Shown here one piece after another: positions 1 to 4,992 of a stretch of 5,070 nucleotides of DNA. The translations under genes were made by a program, and so were the position numbers. Location of the stretch: positions 1-5,070 of the forward strand of contig VBHV01000010.1 in assembly GCA_005881995.1 (NCBI GenBank), given 5' to 3'. The stretch is from Chloroflexota bacterium (GTDB lineage Bacteria; Chloroflexota; Ktedonobacteria; Ktedonobacterales; Ktedonobacteraceae). The notes beneath the pieces are model-generated. The model did not search any database. It saw only the letters and a list, made by a program, of their open reading frames with translations, and was not told the DNA's origin. Positions within the stretch are counted from its first letter, which is position 1. Every line of letters begins with the position of its first letter.

Positions 1-70
1 AATTCAACTAACCCTGGGATGCTTGTGAGGGAGACATAAGGAGAGCAATACGGATAGTCCAGCCGCGATT

Positions 71-118
71 GGTAGTTGGCAGGTAGACTAACCACCCTGT
101 AGCCGAGCGGCGACAAGG
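71..118 (-). promoter_or_regulatory. Leader hairpins downstream of the FMN riboswitch
   Basis: This stretch follows the riboswitch on the minus strand and is the likely place for its expression platform. Two stems can be seen by hand. One spans 118-95: CCTTGT pairs with ACAGGG, then a C/U mismatch, then GCC/GGC around a 4-base loop. The other spans 96-71: GGTGGTT pairs with AACTACC around a 12-base loop. They share bases 95-96, so they cannot both form completely. Neither is followed by a T-run. A T5 run lies earlier (126-122), directly after the aptamer. The only nearby ATG (minus strand, about 34-32) opens a 9-codon frame, so the regulated gene starts outside the window. Which stem matters, if either, is inference. 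Confidence 0.35.
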
Positions 119-140
119 TATAAAAATCCGCATGTATGCC

Positions 141-301
141 AAACCTTCTCCCATCCGGACTGTACCGTCGGCTTCGGCTTCACACCGAATCTGTCCCATC
201 ATCGCTCATAAATGATGCGCGATGAGACTCGCGGGCTTGGCGCGTCTTATCAAAGATGCACCTTACCGCCGGTCGGGAATTGCACCCTGCCCCGAAGGTC
301 T
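141..301 (-). ncRNA. FMN riboswitch (RFN element)
   Basis: Cis-regulatory RNA that binds flavin mononucleotide and normally represses riboflavin synthesis or uptake genes. Read on the minus strand, the conserved blocks appear in the right order: GGGGCAGGGTG then AATTCCCGACCGGCGGTAA (about 293-263), AGCCCGCGAG (237-228), a variable hairpin (arms TCATCGC/GCGATGA, about 225-198), GGTGTGAAGCC (about 188-178) and CGGTACAGTCCGGATGGGAG (about 169-150). The closing helix P1 is formed by AGACCTTC (301-294) and GAAGGTTT (148-141), 8 pairs with one wobble. The regulated gene must lie beyond base 1 and is not in the window; a ribD/ribE-type gene or riboflavin transporter is expected from the family. A weak -10-like TACTAT (313-308) would start transcription close to 301. 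The element overlaps the last 40 codons of the PIG-L frame on the same strand. Identification is very secure; the mode of control (termination or translation) is not. Confidence 0.97.
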
Positions 302-977
302 CTCTACATAGTATGTCATATACATGCGAAGAAATGCAAGGGATTGCTAGCTGTGATTTGCCAAACGTTTTAGCCGCCTCGGACACACTATGGGTCAAAA
401 GAACGTAGACATGATATGGGTCAATTTCATAAGTGGTCCAGACTGAGAAACTGTTTTGGAATATCAGTCCCTCATCCAACAATTCAGGGAAATCCCAGGG
501 ATTCTGCGACGCTGGATAGAGCGCGGAGATCACCGCCTGGCCAGAAGCAAGGTGATCTGGATGGTAGCGGCCTATAATCATCACAGGTGTCCAGGTGCGA
601 TCCGGCGACTGGCAGATCACGCGCGTTGGCCGGTATTTGCGCAGCACGCGCACAATATCGCGCCGCAGTTCGATGGTGGGCTGCAATTGCCCATCGGGGT
701 AGTCGAGAAAGATCACATCCTTCAAGCCCAACACTGCTCCCGCCGCTCGCTGTTCGCGCTTGCGCGTTTCGGCAATGGTCCGGCGCGCAACTGGTCCTAC
801 ATCGGTCGCTTCATCCGGGCCACCGCCAACCGCATCTGTCAATAACACATAGTAGACATCCCATCCTTCACGCACCCACTTTGCAACCGTACCCGCCGTG
901 CCAAATTCCGCGTCATCCGGGTGCGCGACGATGACCATCGCTACTTTTTTCTGCTCCTGTTGCTGTTCGCTCAACAT
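180..977 (-). CDS. PIG-L/LmbE family zinc deacetylase, C-terminus altered
   Basis: Member of the PIG-L (LmbE-like) family, metal-dependent hydrolases that remove acetyl groups from N-acetylglucosaminyl compounds; the substrate here cannot be told. The open frame has 265 codons. Visible motifs are AHPDDAE at residues 18-24 (His19 and Asp22 are the expected zinc ligands and Asp21 the probable general base), a Thr-Asp-rich strand end at 47-53, REQRAAGAVLG at 74-84, FLDYPDG at 90-96, and RYHPDHLASG at 137-146 supplying the third zinc ligand. FPELLDEG at 163-170 also fits the family. After residue 171 the match is poor: the usual Val-Asp-Val-Thr-Asp-like strand reads YVLLTHS, and only the Ser-Gln at 208-209 is recognisable. 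From residue 226 the frame is read out of the FMN riboswitch, so the last 40 residues are not a natural family ending. ATG at 977 follows an AG-rich stretch (AAGAAAGAAGAA). It lies 93 bases after doxX-like gene 1071-1433. The enzyme core is complete, but the gene may be a recent pseudogene. Confidence 0.85.
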   Translation of the reverse strand: MLSEQQQEQKKVAMVIVAHPDDAEFGTAGTVAKWVREGWDVYYVLLTDAVGGGPDEATDVGPVARRTIAETRKREQRAAGAVLGLKDVIFLDYPDGQLQPTIELRRDIVRVLRKYRPTRVICQSPDRTWTPVMIIGRYHPDHLASGQAVISALYPASQNPWDFPELLDEGLIFQNSFSVWTTYEIDPYHVYVLLTHSVSEAAKTFGKSQLAIPCISSHVYDILCRETFGAGCNSRPAVRCIFDKTRQARESHRASFMSDDGTDSV

Positions 978-1014
978 TGTTCTTCTTTCTTAAAAATACT
1001 GCCCATAAACAACG

Positions 1015-1039
1015 ACTCCTGACTCGTGGGAGTAGGAGT
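1015..1039 (-). terminator. Hairpin between the DoxX and PIG-L genes
   Basis: The 93-base gap between the two minus-strand genes holds an inverted repeat. Read on the plus strand it is ACTCCT (1015-1020), a bulged G, ACTC, loop GTGG, GAGT, AGGAGT (1034-1039), giving 10 pairs. On the minus strand it is followed only by CGTTGTTTATG, a poor T-run, so it is at best a weak terminator or an attenuator or RNA-stability element. A shorter inverted repeat, GGTTCAGAACC, lies next to it at about 1040-1050. Confidence 0.35.
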
Positions 1040-1070
1040 GGTTCAGAACCTTCATAGGGTAAGTAAATCA

Positions 1071-1433
1071 CTATTTTTCTACAAGCACAAGCAGCAGCCC
1101 ACCGAGCAGGCCAAGGTTCTTCAAGAAATGTATCTGCTGGTTCTTGCGCCCTGCGTCGCTCTCTTCCTTCCAAAAAGCGTGGCCGACAACCGTGGTTGGC
1201 ACAATCGAGCCGAGCAGAGCAAGCGCCGCCAGTTTCGGCGCAATATCCAGAGCGAGCATCGTTCCCGCAACCACCATCACAGCACCATTGAGTTCCACCG
1301 CCTGCTGCGGCTCGGGGATGCCAGCCTCGGCGACTTTGTTGACTCGCCCACCTGGATTCAGGAAGGCCTGCCAACCTCCAGAAACGAAAATGCCTGATAA
1401 ACAAATGTGACCAAGCGACCGTATCAACGACAT
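1071..1433 (-). CDS. DoxX family membrane protein
   Basis: Small integral membrane protein of the DoxX family, 120 residues. The family is named from the DoxD/DoxX subunits of archaeal thiosulfate:quinone oxidoreductase, but most short bacterial members have no proven role. Four hydrophobic segments are visible at about 6-24, 45-63, 66-84 and 103-118. Family marks are FVSGGWQAFLNP (16-27), LNGAVMVVAG (48-57), the polar GHAFW (84-88) and the HFLKNLGLLGG segment (102-112). The ATG at 1433 is preceded by GGAG with 7 bases of spacing. The start lies only 15 bases after the stop of the broken phosphoesterase, and the ribosome site begins right behind that stop, so the two were probably cotranscribed and translationally coupled. 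Nothing looks damaged in this gene. Confidence 0.85.
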   Translation of the reverse strand: MSLIRSLGHICLSGIFVSGGWQAFLNPGGRVNKVAEAGIPEPQQAVELNGAVMVVAGTMLALDIAPKLAALALLGSIVPTTVVGHAFWKEESDAGRKNQQIHFLKNLGLLGGLLLVLVEK

Positions 1434-1448
1434 GTTTAGACTCCATTC

Positions 1449-2352
1449 TTACTGTAGTGGCACAACCCATTGCGCCATCCAACGTCTTTCACTATGATTA
1501 CGTAAGCGAATGGCGACCCGGTGACGATAGACCCGGACCGCAAATGATACAACGACATCGGGTTCATCAAGATGAAATTCAAAGGCTCCTTCGTTGCGTC
1601 CAGGTTCTTTTTCATAACCAGTGAACCAGGGGGACATCAGGTTGATGTGAGTTATGGGATATGCTCCAGGTCGCTCTGTAAACACGAGGTTGGGAGCTTC
1701 CCAGCCTGAATGCGTATGCCCACTGATGTAGAGAGAACCATTACGCCGCGTTGCCAGGATTGTCCGCACCGCGTCAGAATTGTGAATATAGAAAAAGGGA
1801 GCGAGAGAATGATAATCACGATTGCGCGCTGGATCTCGGTCTAACACGGTATTGTAGAGCGGGCAATGTCCGAAAATCACTGCGACGTGGGCGGGATGTT
1901 TCGCCAGAGCGGTCTTCAGAAAGGCCAGCGTCTCCTCGGAAAAGCGCGGTTCGGGATAGCCTACCGCGTCGAGCATAACCCCAGAAGGTGACGTAATCCT
2001 GTATGAGCTGTTCCAGTGTATCCTCCCCACTTTGATGCTCAGGCCACATTTCGTGATTGCCTATTCCTGGGTAGAACGGTATCTTTCCAAGCTGCGCACC
2101 CAGTTCCTGCCGCGCCAACTGGTAGTTCTCAGGCGTTCCCGACTCGACGATATCTCCCGGAGAGACACAAAAAGCTGGGACCCCCTCTTTTGACCACAAC
2201 GCTCGCAAATCGCGAAACATGGGGTTGAGACGCTGCGCGTGATAAGTCCGCCACTGCTCGGCGGTGTAATAGTGCAGGTCCCCCAGGGCCCAGAAGTAAA
2301 GCAGCTCCTCGTCGGATGTGTTGATAGAATCTGACGATTGAATCTCGCTCAT
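1449..2352 (-). pseudogene. Calcineurin-type metallophosphoesterase, frameshifted
   Basis: Metallophosphoesterase of the calcineurin superfamily, a two-metal hydrolase of phosphate esters; the substrate is unknown. It is present as two overlapping frames. The 5' part (2352 to about 1980) gives ALGDLHY (residues 22-28, Asp25 and His27 metal ligands), SPGDIVESG (64-72, bridging Asp67) and GIGNHE (96-101), ending in QDYVTFWG near residue 125. The 3' part (about 1980-1449, the other frame) carries MLDAVGYPEPRFSEE, FGHCPLYN and SGHTHSGW, the last metal-binding His motifs, then a C-terminal beta-rich tail with stop TAA at 1451-1449. The change of frame falls near 1974-1987. The strand-rich segment that usually separates GNHE from the Leu-Asp strand (often Tyr-Tyr-Ser-Phe followed by Gly and a hydrophobic strand) is missing, so a deletion not divisible by three is more likely than a single-base reading error. 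All other metal motifs are intact, which suggests recent loss. First gene of the minus-strand cluster. Confidence 0.85.
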
Positions 2353-2355
2353 AGA

Positions 2356-2374
2356 TAGAAGACCGGTCCTCCTT
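2356..2374 (-). promoter_or_regulatory. Distant, partly paired ribosome binding site
   Basis: AAGGAGG (2374-2368) is an excellent Shine-Dalgarno site but stands 15 bases ahead of the ATG at 2352, longer than usual. GGAGGA can pair with TCTTCT (6 pairs, two of them G-U) around a CCGG loop inside that spacer. The stem would partly hide the site and would also shorten its effective distance to the start codon. A role in control is inference, and the gene it serves is broken. Confidence 0.35.
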
Positions 2375-2390
2375 CAATGCTCCTGGTTGT

Positions 2391-2419
2391 ATTATAGAAC
2401 ATAAAAATCAACTAAACAG
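2391..2419 (-). promoter_or_regulatory. Promoter of the minus-strand cluster
   Basis: A consensus -10 box TATAAT is read on the minus strand at 2396-2391. With 17-base spacing the -35 position is CTGTTT (2419-2414), a poor match, so an activator or another sigma factor could be involved. Transcription would start near 2384, giving a leader of about 32 bases to the ATG at 2352. It would drive the phosphoesterase, DoxX and PIG-L genes. Confidence 0.5.
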
Positions 2420-2575
2420 ATGCCTTTCTGTCGCATAAATCTGAAGCTCCTCAAACTCATAGAATCTTCCTGAGAGAAAATGGAATAGAACGGGTAATTA
2501 TGAAACTCTTTGCAATATTCCGGCGTAACCTTGAATGAACACCTGACAACAAACTGGAGAGAAAGCGAGGAACTA

Positions 2576-3187
2576 ATGTCGAGTTGGAGTCAACCTATTG
2601 AGGGGAATGGAAAATTTCACCTGTGGCCCTGGGAAGAGGAGGTGATTAGCACGGAGGAATACGAGCTTTCACTTCAAGGTCTCAAGAATTTTGTCGCGAG
2701 AGTAAAGTTAACGAAACTGCTGTCCATAGAAGATCTTTCAGCCACCGCTTCTTTAGTTGGTCATGATATTGCAGTTGTAATAGCGCCTAAAGGGCGGAAA
2801 ATCGAGAAAAAGTCTCTGGAGATCGGACCGGGGGCGAGCGAGTTCATCAGGAGCCTCGAAAGGGAATATATATTCACAAGGTCTATGTATGGTCAGGAGA
2901 TCGTAGTGACTACAGGTTACGGTCATACCCTCATCTCAGAGCGTAGAAGCATTGGATTTCAAACCTATCAACGCGAGATATTGCGCATCAAGTTGCCGCT
3001 GGATAGAGACATCGCTTTCGGGAACATCCCCAACGTTGATGACGAAAGTCTCTGGGCTCTAGACTTGCGCCGTGGGAGCCTGCAAGAATATCGCCCGGTA
3101 AAAGCTCCAGAGGACCCTGCGATACTACAAGGATTCACGGCTGCTCTCAAAGATGCGATTCAAGACATTTTTGCTGTATTGGACTAA
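2576..3187 (+). CDS. Unrecognised protein of 203 residues
   Basis: I do not recognise this protein and assign no function. I chose the ATG at 2576 because AGCGAGG lies 5 bases ahead of it; the frame is open further up to a TTG at 2510, which would add 22 residues but has no comparable ribosome site. There is no signal peptide, membrane segment or cysteine cluster. From the ATG the protein starts with a Trp-rich acidic part (HLWPWEEEV, residues 15-23), then alternates charged and hydrophobic stretches that suggest a mixed alpha/beta fold, including LVGHDIAVVIAPKGRKIEKK (61-80) and a Gly-Tyr-Gly-His at 118-121. It ends in an amphipathic helix, ILQGFTAALKDAIQDIFAVL (183-202). Codon use is plainly AT-richer than in cofE downstream, which hints at a different history. 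It faces away from the minus-strand cluster and stands alone. A 12-codon frame (ATG at 2500 to TGA at 2538) precedes it. Confidence 0.65.
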   Translation: MSSWSQPIEGNGKFHLWPWEEEVISTEEYELSLQGLKNFVARVKLTKLLSIEDLSATASLVGHDIAVVIAPKGRKIEKKSLEIGPGASEFIRSLEREYIFTRSMYGQEIVVTTGYGHTLISERRSIGFQTYQREILRIKLPLDRDIAFGNIPNVDDESLWALDLRRGSLQEYRPVKAPEDPAILQGFTAALKDAIQDIFAVLD

Positions 3188-3194
3188 TCGCTAA

Positions 3195-3500
3195 TCTTCT
3201 CAGTTTTATGACGGCGCTAGAGTAACTGATGCTCAACCAGAGGCGCTCCAGGCAAATTTACCAACTCAATACGCCAGGGAACCTGCCGTAAGCTCTTCCT
3301 TTATCTCCGAAAATGATGCAACTTCCATTGCTACTTCTCTCAAATTGACACGGCAGCAAATAAACTTCATTCATAAATATATCAGAGCTATTCCGTACTA
3401 TCGATGTCAAGAGGCTCCCCAATACCATACCAATACTTCACTGTTTGCAGCATTGGAGATGACAACGTATAATAGTGACATTCAGGCAGGAGGGCTATGA
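3195..3500 (+). other. Open frame without a start codon upstream of cofE
   Basis: The 309-base gap between the unknown gene and cofE carries a frame that is open for about 101 codons, from just after a TAA at 3192-3194 to a TGA at 3498-3500 that overlaps the cofE ATG as ATGA. It has no ATG until MTTYN (about 3457) and no convincing ribosome site for the TTG at 3345. The peptide is not low-complexity (for example RQQINFIHKYIRAIPYYR near its middle), but I recognise no family. The cofE promoter sits inside its last part. It could be the tail of a decayed gene or chance; 101 open codons in AT-rich DNA is somewhat more than expected by chance. Confidence 0.25.
3444..3473 (+). promoter_or_regulatory. 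cofE promoter, sigma-70 type
   Basis: A perfect -10 box TATAAT lies at 3468-3473. The -35 is weaker: TTTGCA (3444-3449) with 18-base spacing, or TTGCAG (3445-3450) with 17. Transcription would start near 3480, leaving a leader of only about 17 bases. That leader is mostly the ribosome site AGGAGGG (3488-3494), just 2 bases from the ATG. A perfect TTGACA at 3345-3350 has no matching -10 at proper spacing and is not part of this promoter. Confidence 0.6.
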
Positions 3501-4264
3501 ACGCAGAAATACGCATCATCCCGATTTCGGGGATAGGCGAAATACCCATAGGCAGTGACCTGGGTGCAATCATCTTTCACGCGATGCAGGCGCACCACCT
3601 TGCGCTTCAGCAGGGCGATGTACTCGTGGTGACGCAAAAAATCGTCTCAAAAGCAGAGGGCCGCGTGGTCAACCTGGATGAGGTACAACCATCGGAGTTT
3701 GCCCGAGCCATCGCGCAAACCAGTCCGAAGGATGCGTCGCACATCGAGGTAGTGCTGCGCGAAAGCCGCCGCATCGTGCGCATGGATCACGGGGTGCTGA
3801 TTAGCGAAACGCCGCACGGCTTTATTTGCGCCAATGCGGGTGTCGACGAGTCGAATGTCGATGGGGCGCGAACTCTTACCCTGCTGCCGCTTGATCCAGA
3901 CCGGTCGGCCAGGGAAATGCGTGCACACCTGCAACAACTCGCAGGGGAAGGCGCGAACTTTGACCTGGCGCTGATCATTTCGGATACCTGGGGGCGACCC
4001 TGGCGCGAAGGCCAGGTCAACATGGCGATTGGCGTAGCAGGTATGGAGGCGATCATCGATTATCGCGGGCAATCTGACCCCTACGGCTACGAAATGCACG
4101 CCAGTATGATTGCCGTCGCAGACGAACTCGCCGCGGCGGCGGAACTGGTCATGGGCAAGATTGACCGCGTTCCAGCTGCACTTATTCGCGGCTATCGCTA
4201 TCTTCCAGGCGAGGGTAGCGGGAAAACGCTGTTGCGCAACCCGGCAACCGATATGTTTCGGTGA
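3497..4264 (+). CDS. cofE: Coenzyme F420-0:L-glutamate ligase (CofE)
   Basis: GTP-dependent cytoplasmic enzyme that joins L-glutamate to F420-0 and then adds further gamma-linked glutamates, the last steps of coenzyme F420 synthesis. At 255 residues it has the length of the stand-alone archaeal-type enzyme (about 250) and lacks the C-terminal nitroreductase-like domain of actinobacterial FbiB. Motifs in order: GDVLVVTQKIVSKAEGR (40-56), HGFICANAGVDESNV (107-121), LIISDTWGRPWREGQVN (159-175), IGVAGMEAIIDYRGQSDPYG (178-197) with acidic residues in the region that binds metal and GTP in the family, the helix VADELAAAAELVMGK (207-221), and the typical ending NPATDMFR (248-255). The ATG is fixed by AGGAGGG just upstream and by alignment of the N-terminal strand. 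No other F420 gene (cofC, cofD, cofG/H) is in the window, so it appears to be a single-gene unit with its own promoter. It is intact, and its 3' end directly borders mobile-element debris. Confidence 0.96.
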   Translation: MNAEIRIIPISGIGEIPIGSDLGAIIFHAMQAHHLALQQGDVLVVTQKIVSKAEGRVVNLDEVQPSEFARAIAQTSPKDASHIEVVLRESRRIVRMDHGVLISETPHGFICANAGVDESNVDGARTLTLLPLDPDRSAREMRAHLQQLAGEGANFDLALIISDTWGRPWREGQVNMAIGVAGMEAIIDYRGQSDPYGYEMHASMIAVADELAAAAELVMGKIDRVPAALIRGYRYLPGEGSGKTLLRNPATDMFR

Positions 4265-4268
4265 CACT

Positions 4269-4289
4269 CTCACCCCCTTTGGGGATAAG
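4269..4289 (-). terminator. GC hairpin just after cofE
   Basis: Five bases after the cofE stop a stem-loop is visible. On the minus strand CTTATCCCC pairs with GGGGGTGAG around AAA, 9 pairs including two G-U; on the plus strand the pairing is weaker (C-A mismatches) around TTT. No T-run follows on the plus strand. It may end or protect the cofE transcript, or be the terminal hairpin of the neighbouring IS200/IS605 remnant; the better pairing on the minus strand slightly favours the second. Confidence 0.35.
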
Positions 4290-4377
4290 CTTCTCAGTGA
4301 CTTCGCTGGTGTGGCCTGTCCCATTTAGGACCCTCTCTTGTAAGAGGTGGTTGACCCATTGACTCACTGGGCTAACA

Positions 4378-4392
4378 TGCATCCTGGATGCA
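4378..4392 (-). repeat. Perfect 7-bp inverted repeat in the TnpB tail
   Basis: TGCATCC and GGATGCA flank a single base, a perfect odd palindrome able to form a small hairpin. It lies between the TnpB tail and cofE, in the region where the right end and guide-RNA scaffold of an IS200/IS605 element would be expected. It could equally be a protein-binding site or chance. Confidence 0.4.
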
Positions 4393-4413
4393 AGGGGCGT
4401 GTCTGCCCTACTA

Positions 4414-4439
4414 CTACGCCTGGATGGACCAGGACGTAG
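4414..4439 (-). repeat. Hairpin with bulged T, possible TnpB guide-RNA or right-end remnant
   Basis: On the minus strand CTACG and CCTGG, separated by one unpaired T, pair with CCAGG and CGTAG around a 5-base loop, giving 10 perfect pairs. It lies inside the TnpB tail codons (the TYLRP-to-RRSS part). In IS200/IS605 elements the 3' end of tnpB overlaps the guide RNA (omega RNA), and subterminal hairpins with an unpaired T are known at element ends. Assignment to either is inference. Confidence 0.35.
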
Positions 4440-4695
4440 ATACGTGACCAAGCGAGGGAATGTCACCTGTTGACCGTAGGCTAGCCTGTGCATATTTGCA
4501 CTGCCAACTACATCTCTATGGCCTTGAAAGCCACATACTTTACAAGCCCATACTCTACCCCTGGGCTTGTGTCGATGCCCACAGACCGGACACTGGCTGC
4601 TCGTCCCTCGTTCTGAGCCAGTGAAGCTCTCGATGTGGGCTTGTATGCTTTTGTGCGTAAGATAGTCGATATCTTTGCCGTACTCCCATTGGGCC

Positions 4696-4956
4696 ATGCG
4701 CTTCGATGGTTCGCCCTTCCCACACATACTGGGCAAAGAGAGCAGCATCAACACCGACCTGGGTCGCGAGAAAGCGTACCACCTCGGGGGCTGTCTCTTG
4801 CCTGGACCGGAGAAAACGGCCTTCGTATTGGAAACATTTGAGCAAGACCGCAAACCCCAGGCGCGTTGTCCCGGATTTGTTGCCAATCGCAACCAACTCA
4901 TCAGGTAGAAGAGTAAAATGTTCCAGTAACTCCTCTGCTGTCCATGTTCGCTTCAT
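4696..4956 (-). pseudogene. Tn3-family transposase, N-terminal DUF4158 fragment
   Basis: First 87 codons of a Tn3-type TnpA; the complete protein is usually close to 1000 residues and cuts and joins transposon ends. The sequence MKRTWTAEELLEHFTLLPDE opens the DUF4158 domain, followed by GNKSGTTRLGFAVLLKCFQY (25-44), EGRF (45-48), QVGV (66-69) and YVWEGRTIEAH (77-87). Family homology stops exactly there, where an Arg-rich segment should follow, and the DNA switches to TnpB in another frame. Beyond the join this frame only reads out-of-frame TnpB until about 4555. GAGGGG lies directly against the ATG at 4956, so the start has a crowded ribosome site. The catalytic DDE part is absent, and no 38-bp Tn3 terminal repeat is seen. 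Confidence 0.85.
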
Positions 4957-4992
4957 CCCCTCTTTTTTAGGAATCAGGTGCTCCCGTTCAGC

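Larger units (their letters stand above)
4265..4697 (-). pseudogene. tnpB: IS200/IS605-family TnpB, C-terminal fragment
   Basis: Remnant of TnpB, the RNA-guided nuclease carried by IS200/IS605 elements and a relative of Cas12. Homology starts abruptly with MAQWEYGK (4697 on), continues through DYLTHKSI, then the zinc finger CPVCG and CKVCGF (first Cys codon near 4592), then GHRDVVGSANMH, whose Asp (codon 4514-4512) is the last of the three RuvC catalytic acids. A tail with TYLRP and RRSSRADT follows, also seen in many TnpB proteins. The N-terminal two thirds, with the other two catalytic acids, is missing, so it cannot be active. No stop is met before cofE; the frame runs on to 4182 as antisense of the last 83 bases of cofE, so the natural end is lost or undefined. 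The upstream break adjoins a Tn3 transposase fragment. No tnpA or left end is visible. Confidence 0.85.

Noticed and set aside
8..202. Minus-strand frame of 64 codons as a small gene
   Set aside because: Its first half is the 3' part of the FMN riboswitch and the rest is the leader; no family features and no ribosome site.
456..934. Plus-strand frames at 456-845 and 587-934
   Set aside because: Both are antisense to the PIG-L core, whose catalytic motifs fix the real frame on the minus strand.
1026..1410. Plus-strand frames at 1026-1397 and 1144-1410
   Set aside because: Antisense of the DoxX gene with no independent start signals.
913..1482. Minus-strand frame of 189 codons across the DoxX gene
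   Set aside because: It overlaps the DoxX gene in another frame, is rich in Arg, Trp and Cys, and shows no family pattern; the DoxX frame has membrane segments and motifs.
2129..2377. Minus-strand frame starting ATGAAGGAGG
   Set aside because: Out of frame with the phosphoesterase motifs; its ATG overlaps that gene's ribosome site. No recognisable product.
3345..3377. Promoter from the perfect TTGACA at 3345-3350
   Set aside because: The best -10-like box (CATAAA at 3372-3377) is 21 bases away, too far; the TATAAT at 3468 is much better.
3388..3573. Minus-strand frame of 61 codons over the cofE start
   Set aside because: Antisense of the cofE promoter and N-terminus, no ribosome site.
3647..4324. 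Long minus-strand frames opposite cofE (3647-4324 and 3787-4056)
   Set aside because: Antisense open frames produced by the GC-richer codon use of cofE; composition does not look like a real protein.
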